Source: Chelydra serpentina (lineage: Eukaryota > Chordata > Testudines > Chelydridae). Taken from it: DNA of 64,000 nt. Location of the stretch: assembly GCA_037349315.1 (NCBI GenBank), contig JBAIAC010000632.1:62001-126000 (forward strand), read 5' to 3'. Shown here piece after piece: positions 57,280 through 64,000 of this stretch (within the stretch, counting starts at the first letter, position 1; every line of letters starts with the position of its first letter). Below the pieces are notes generated by a model. The model made no database searches and had not been told where the DNA came from. It saw only the letters and a program-made list of their open reading frames with translations. The position numbers were made by a program, and so were the translations under genes.

Positions 57280-60200
57280 AGCCACATCCACGCAATACCG
57301 CGCAATGAACAATTCATTCCTGTTCAGAACAAGATTCAAATTTATCCTGGAATCCTCTTAAAAACGCCAGTTAGGTTTGCTGCTTCGCTTCTTGCACTGG
57401 ACTATCTCCTCCAAAAGCAGTTATGCGCTACTTGTTGGCTTTTCGTACAGATCCGTTCGTGAGAATACCTCGCAATGCACAATTCAGCCCTGGTCACTGA
57501 TATTTCCAAATCTCTCCTGGAATCCTCCTCCAAAAGTTTTTAAAAGTACTGCTATGATTTTGGTACGGATCCGTTCCTAAGACTACCTCACAATGAACAA
57601 TTAAATCCTGTTCACTGCTACTGCCAAATCTCTCCTGTAATCCACCTCCAAAAGCTATTAGAATGTAATGCTGCGATTTTGGTACAGATCTATTGGTGAG
57701 AATACCTCACAATGTACAATTTAAGCCTTTTCACAGCATGTTCCATATTTTTCCGGGAATCCTCTTAAAAACGCCAGTTAAAATTGCTGCTGGGCTTCTT
57801 CTTCGTGAAAATTCCTCACAAAGAGCATTTCAATTTTTTCACTGCTACAACTAAATTTCTCCTGGAATCCTCCTCAAAAACCCATTATGCTGCAATGGTG
57901 GGCTCTTCGTACAGCTCCGTTCGTAAGAATAGCTCGCAATGAACAATTCAAACCTGGTCACTGATAGTTCCAAATCTCGCCTGGAATCCTCCTCCAAAAG
58001 CTATTAGAACGTAATGCTGCGAATTTGGTACAGATCCGTTCGTGAGAATACATCACAATGTTGAATTCAATCCTGTTCACAGCAAATTCCCAAATTAACC
58101 TGGAATACTCTTAAAAACTCCAGTTAGCTGTGATGCTGCGGTTAGTGCACACCGGTTAGTGAAAATACCTCACAAAGAGCATTTCAATTTTTTCACTGCC
58201 ACAGCTAAATTTCTCCTGGAATCCTCCATCAAAAGCAATTATTCTCTACTGGTTTGCTTTTCGTACAAATCCGTTCGTAAGAATACCTCACAATGCACAA
58301 TTCAATCCTGTTCACTGCTACTGCCAAATCGCTCCTGTAATCCACCTCCAAAAGCTATTTTAATGAATTGCTACAATTTTGGTACAGATCCTTTCGTGAG
58401 AATACCTCACAATGACCAATTTAATCCTTTACAGGGCAAGTTCAAAACTTTTCCTGGAATCCTCTTACAATATGCCAGTTAGATATGCAGCTGGCTTCTT
58501 CTTCGTGAATATTCCTCACAAAGAGCATTTCAAGTTTTTCAATGCTTCAACTACCTTTCTCCTGGAATCGTCCTCCAAAAGTATTTAAAAGTCCTGCTAC
58601 GATTTTGGTACAGATCCGTTCGTAAGACTACCACGTAATGAACAATTCAATCCTGTTCACTGCTACTTCCAAATCTCGCCTGTAAGCCACCTCGAGAAGC
58701 TATTTTAATGTACTGCTGCATTTTCGCTACAGATCCTTTGTTAAGAATACCTCTTCAGAAAGAGCATTTCTATTTTTTAATTGCTACAACTAAATATCTC
58801 CAGGAATCTTCCTAGAAATCAATTAGGCTGCACTGCTTGGCAGTTCCTACTGTACCGCTTGTGAGAATACCTCGTTTTGAATAACGGAACCCTGTTCACA
58901 GCTACTGCCAAATCTCGCCTGGAATCCTTCTCCAATAGATATATAAGTGTACTGCTGCGGTTTTCGTAGAGATCCGTTCGTGAGAATACCTCACTTCGAT
59001 CAATTCAATCCTGTTTACTGCAAGTTCCAAATTTCTCCTGGAAGCCTCATTGAAACGCCCGTTAGACCTTCTACTGCGCTTTTTGTATCTATTACTTGAT
59101 GAAAAGTCCAAAGAAAGCATTTCAATTCTTTTCACTGCTATAGACCAATTTCACGTGGAATCCTCCTCCCAAAGCCGTTATGCTGCACTGGTTGGCTTTT
59201 CGAACAAATCCGTTCGTGAGAATACCTTACAATGAACAATTCAATCCTGTTAACAGCACGTTCCAAATTCATCCCGCCATCCTCTTTAAAAGGCCAATTA
59301 GATGTTCTGCTTCGCTTTTTGTACAGATCGGTTCGTGAAAATTCCTCACAAAGAGCTTTTAAATTTTTTCACAGCTACAACTAAATTTCTCCTGGAATCC
59401 TCCACCGAAAGTACTTATTCAGCACTGGTGGGCATTTCGTACAGATCCGTTCGTGGGAATATCTCGCAATGAACAATTCAAACCTGTTCACTGCTATTGC
59501 CCAATATCTCCTGTAATACACCTAAAAGCTATTTAAATGTAATGCTGCGATTCTGGTCCTGATCAGTTCGTGAGAATACCACACAATGAACACTTCAATC
59601 CTGTTAACAGCAAGTTCCAAATGTATCCTACAATCCTCTTTAAAAGGCCAGTTACATGTTCTGCTTCGCTTTTTGACCAGATCGGTTAGTGATAATTTCT
59701 CACAAAGAGCATTTGAATTTTTTAACTGCTACAGCTAAATTTTTCCAGGAATGTTCCTAGAAATCAATTAGGCTGCACTCCTTGGCTTTTCCTACTGTTC
59801 CTTTTGTGAGAATACCTCTTTTGCAAATCTCTCCTGTCATACACCTACAAAAGCTATCAAAATGTAATGCCGCCCTTTTGGTCCAGAACCGTTCGTGAGA
59901 ATACCTTGCAATGAACAATTCAATCCTGTTAATAGCAAGTTCGAAATTTATCCAGGACTCCTCTTAAAAAGGCCAGTTAGATGTTCTGCTGCGCATTTTG
60001 TACAGATCGGTTCGTGAAAAATCCTCGCAAAAAGCATTTCAATTTTTTCACTGCTACAACTAAATTTCTCCTGGAATCCTCCAGCCAAAATAATTAAGCG
60101 GCAGTGGTTGGATTTTCGTCCACATCCGTTTGTTAGAATACCTCGCAATCAACAATTCAACCCTGTTCACTGCTACAGCCTAATCCCTCCTGTTATACAC

Positions 60201-60648
60201 CTACAAAAGCTATTTAAATGTAAAGCTGCGATTTTGGTACAGATCCGTTCGTGAGAATACCTCACTACGAGCAATTCAATCCTGGTCACTGCAAGTTCCA
60301 AATTTCTCCTGGAAGCCTCTTTGAAACGTCCGTTAGATGTTTTACTGCGCTTTTTGTACCTATTAGATTTTGAAAATGCCTCAAAAAGCATTTCAATTCT
60401 GTTCACTGCTACAGACGAATTTCACCTGGAATCCTCCTCAATAAGCCGTTATGATGCACTGGTTGGCTTTAGGTACAGTTCCGTTCCTGAGAATACCTCG
60501 CTATGAATAATGTTCACTGCTACTGCCAAATCTCTCCTGTAATCCACCTCCAAAAGCTTTTTAAACGAACTGCTTTGAATTTGGTACAGCCCATTAGTGA
60601 GAAAAGCTATTTAGCTGTACTGCTGAGCTTCTGGTACAGATCCCTAGC
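57280..60648 (-). repeat. 118-bp satellite block 4, trimeric
   Basis: About 28 monomers, starting 10.83 kb after block 3. It lacks some trimers near its start that blocks 2 and 3 have, but has additional ones at about 59.88-60.24 kb, so the blocks differ by whole-trimer gains and losses. Confidence 0.93.
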
Positions 60649-61081
60649 CCCAACCCCCAAAATACACCGCCACCCTCACCCTCAGCCCCCACCCCACTGT
60701 CCCCCTCCATCTCACCCACACCATGACTGTAACCCTCACCCTAAACCTCACCCTAACCCCGACCCCAACCCTCACTGTAACCCCCACCCCAACAGTCAAC
60801 CTCACCCTCACGCTCACCCCCACCCCAGTTCAAACCTCACGCTCAACCGTAAACTCACACCCACCCTCACGCTCACACCTCACCCCCACCCCCTCCCATA
60901 AACTCACCGCCACTCAAACCGCCCATCCCCACCCTCAGCCGAAACCTCACCCACAACCGCACACTCACTGCAGCCCACACGCCGACCCTCACCCTCACTG
61001 TCACCCTCACTCTCACCCCCGCCCTCACGACCACCCTCACGCTCCCCCCCCACCCCACGCCCACCCTCACCCTCACTATCC
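60649..61081 (-). repeat. Short array after satellite block 4
   Basis: Equivalent of 41347-41795 with a small deletion near 60655, ending at the same flip. Confidence 0.88.
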
Positions 61082-64000
61082 CAGGGTGAGGGTGGGGGTG
61101 AGGTTGTGCATTACGGTGAGGGTGGGGATGGGGGTGAATGTTAGCGTGAGACTAGGGGGTTGAGGGTGGGGGTGATGTTGGGGGAGAGGATGAGGGTGGG
61201 GTTGGGATTGAGGGTGGTGGTGGGGGTGGGGGTTCCGGTGCGGGAGAGGCTGAGGGTGATGGTTACAGTTAGGGTTAGGGTTAGGGTCAGAGTGAGGGTG
61301 AAGTTGGGGGTGAGGTTGGGGTGGGGGTAGCAGTTGGGATTAGGGTGGGGGTGAGGGTGGGTGTGGTGGTTAGGGTGAGGGTGAGGTTGTGGGTGGACGT
61401 GTGGGTCGGGGTTAGGGTGACTGTGGGGGAGATGGTGGGGGTGGGGGTGCGTGGAGGGTGAGACTGGTGGTGGGGTAGAGGGTGAAGGTTAGGGTGAGGG
61501 TGGGGATGGCTGTGAGGGTGAGGGTAGGGTTGCGGGTTGGTGTGGGGGTGAGGGTGAGGGTGACGGTGGGTTTGGGAGTTAGGGTTAGCCTGAGGGTGAG
61601 GGTGGAGTAGGGTTGGGGTGGGGTGGGGGTTGGGGTGAGCGAGAGGGTGAGGGTGGGGGTGAGGGTTGGCGTGAGGGTGAGGGTTGGGGTGTGAGTGAGG
61701 GTTGAGGAAGATTGTGGGGGTTGGGGTAGGGGTGAAGGTGATGGTGATGGTGAGGGTGGGGTTTGGGTTGAGGTTGAGGGTGAGGGTGGGGGTGGGGTTT
61801 GGGGTGAGGGTGAGGGCGAGAGTGAGGGTTAGGATTAGGGTTCGGGTGAGGGTGGGCGTGAGGATGAGGGTGAGGGTGGGTGAGGGGTGGGTTTTGGTTT
61901 AGGGTGAGGATTACGGAGGGTGCGGGGTTTCGGGTGAGGGTGGTGGTGGGGGTGAGGGTGAGGATGAGGGTGATCGTCAGGGTGGGGGTGGGGTGGTGGT
62001 GGGAGTGGGGGTGAGGTGGAGCGTTACGATGAGGGTGAGGGTGCTGGTGAGTGTGAGGGTGAGGGTGGGGTCGGGTTGGGGGTGGGGAAGAGGGTGAGGG
62101 TGAGCGTGAGTGTGGGGGTGGCAGTGGGGGTGAGGATGAGAGTGGGGTTGCGGGTGAGGGAGTGGGTGAGGGTGTGGGTGAGGGTGAGGATGAGTGTGGG
62201 GGTAAGTGTGAGGGTGACGATGAACATCAGGCTGGGTGTGAGGGAGAGGGTGAGGGCGAGGGTGGCGGTGGGGGTGAAGATGAGGGTGAGGGTGAGGAGG
62301 AGGCTGAGAGTGGTGATCGGGGTGAGGGTGAGGGTGAGGGTGGGGGTGGGGGTGAGCGGGGTGGGTTCAGGCGAGGGTGAGGGTCAGGGTGGGGGTGGGG
62401 TTGGGGGTAGGGTGAGGGTGAGGGTGGTGGTGGGAGTGGGGGTGAGCGTGAGGGTGTGAGTGTGGGTGGGGGTGGGTGTGCGGGTGGGGGTGAGGGTGTG
62501 GGTGAGGCTGAGGGTGGGGGTGGGTGGGAGAGGGCGTGTGGGTGAGTTTGAGTGTGGGGGAGTGGGGGTGGAGGTGAGGGTGAGGGTGTGGTTGGGGGTA
62601 GGGTGAGGGTGAAGGTGGTGGTGGGAGTGGGGGTGAGCGTGAGGGTGAGAGTGGGGGTGGGGGTGGGGGTGAGGGTGGGGGTAATGGTGTGGTTGAGGCT
62701 GAGGGTTGGGGTGGGGTGGGGGAGGGTGTGTGGGTGAGTTTGAGTGTGGGGGAGTGGGGGTGGAGGTGAGGGTGAAGGTGAGGGTGGGGTTGGGGGTGGA
62801 GGTGAGGGCGATGGTGACGGTGGGCTTGGGGTTTAGGGTGAAGGTGAGGGTGAGGGGGATCATGAGGGTGTGGGTGGGGGTGGGGGTGCGGTGAGGGTTA
62901 TGGTGTGGGTGGGGTTTGGGGTGATGGTGAGGGTGAGGGTGGGGGTGGGGTTTGGGGTGAGGGTGAGGGTGAGAGTGAGGGTTAGGATTAGAGTTCAGGT
63001 GAGGGTGGGCGTGAGGATGAGGGAGACGGTGGGTGAGGGGTGGGTATTGGTTTAGGGTGAGGATTACGGAGGGTGCGGGATTTTGGGTGAGGGTGAGGGT
63101 GGTGGTGGGGGGAGGGTGAGGATGAGGGTGATCGTCAGGGTGGGGGTGGGGTGGTGGTGGGAGTGGGGGTGAGGTTGAGCGTTACGATGAGGGTGAGGGT
63201 GCGGGTGAGTTTGAGGGTGAGGGTGGGGTCGGGTTGGGGGTGGGGAAGAGGGTGAGGGTGAGCGTGAGGGTGGGGGTGGCAGTGGGGGTGAGGATGAGAG
63301 TGGGGTTTCGGGTGAGGGAGTGGGTGAGGGTGTGGGTGAGGGTGAGGATGAGTGTGGGGGTAAGTGTGAGGGTGACGATGAACATCGGGCTGGGTGTGAC
63401 GGTGAGGGTGAGGGCGAGGGTGGGGGTGAGGGTGAAGATGAGGGTGAGGGTGAGGAGGAGGCTGAGAGTGGTGGTCGGGGTGAGGGTGAGGGTGAGGGTG
63501 GGGGTGGGGGTGAGCGGGGAGGGTTCAGGCGAGGGTGAGGGTCAGGGTGGGGGTGGGGTTGGGGGTAGGGTGAGGGTGAGGGTGGTGGTGGGAGTGGGGG
63601 TGAGGGTGAGAGTGTGGGTGGGGGTGGGGGTGAGGGTGGGGGTGAGGGTGTGGGTGAGGCTGAGGGTGGGGGTGGGTGGGGGAGGGCGTGTGGGTGAGTT
63701 TGAGTGTGGGAGAGTGGGGGTGGAGGTGAGGGTGAGGGTGAGGGTGGGGGGTGAGGGTGACGGTGGGAGTGGGGGTGTGGGTGTGGGTGTGGGTGAGTTT
63801 GAGTGTGGGGGAGTGGGGGTGGAGGTGAGGGTGAGGGTGTGGTTGGGGGTAGGGTGAGGGTGAAGGTGGTGGTGGGAGTGGGGGTGAGCGTGAGGGTGAG
63901 AGTGGGGGTGGGGGTGGGGGTGAGGGTGGGGGTAATGGTGTGGTTGAGGCTGAGGGTGGGGGTGGGGTGGGGGAGGGTGTGTGGGTGAATTTGAGTGTGG
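61082..64000 (+). repeat. Telomere-like array to window end
   Basis: A G-rich array, direct repeat of 41796-44730 at its start. A module of about 1.16-1.25 kb is then tandemly doubled (62.02-63.18 kb and 63.18-64.0 kb; a 186-bp frame at 62552 recurs at 63803). TTAGGG units lie at about 61268-61286. The array continues beyond the window. Confidence 0.9.

Overview
This window looks like a repeat-only block of a sauropsid reptile genome, most likely a turtle. That assignment is an inference from two retroelements: a CR1-type LINE with an almost open endonuclease, and a vertebrate Gypsy-like LTR element with a coiled-coil gag, a CCHC knuckle and an RT of the YIDD type. I see no host protein gene, tRNA, rRNA or CRISPR array. 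Most long open frames here are artefacts of hexamer repeats that contain few or no stop codons.

Three materials build the window. (1) About 34 kb is a degenerate telomere-like array. It is dominated by the variant hexamer TGAGGG (written GTGAGG/CACCCT), mixed with TGGGGG, TTGGGG, TCAGGG and only short runs of canonical TTAGGG. The G-rich strand flips repeatedly between + and -. (2) Four blocks of an A+T-richer satellite (3476-6869, 37166-41346, 46455-49926, 57280-60648) have a monomer of about 118 bp. Three monomer types (A, B, C) repeat in order as a trimer of about 354 bp. (3) Two copies each of a 3'-truncated CR1 (14925-16870 and 32095-34046) and of a rearranged LTR-element cluster (18628-24082 and 24856-30369).

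Layout. The window is dominated by a giant imperfect inverted repeat. Positions 1-24082 form the left arm and 24856 to about 45179 the right arm, around a 773-bp asymmetric centre (24083-24855). From the centre outwards each arm reads: broken pol fragment, 496-bp LTR (LTR-B), gag-protease in the opposite orientation, RT-RNase H, 435-bp LTR (LTR-A), telomere-like array, CR1, more array, satellite block, more array. The right arm lacks about 4.9 kb of array present in the left arm. Right of about 45.18 kb the same array-satellite unit continues in direct tandem (satellite blocks 9.3 and 10.8 kb apart). The palindrome is therefore an inverted junction inside a large higher-order repeat whose unit is roughly 8-14 kb.

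How it fits together. The satellite has the same flanks in all four copies, and the strand flips recur at equivalent places. A composite unit (array, flip, satellite, flip) therefore formed first and was amplified later. The retroelements sit only at the inversion core. Shared disabling lesions in both arms show that they were already dead before the inverted duplication. Arm differences, including transitions at CpG sites, suggest that the duplication is a real genomic event and not one folded read, although a collapsed or misassembled repeat cannot be excluded from sequence alone. Subtelomeric or pericentromeric heterochromatin is the natural reading; neither is proven here.
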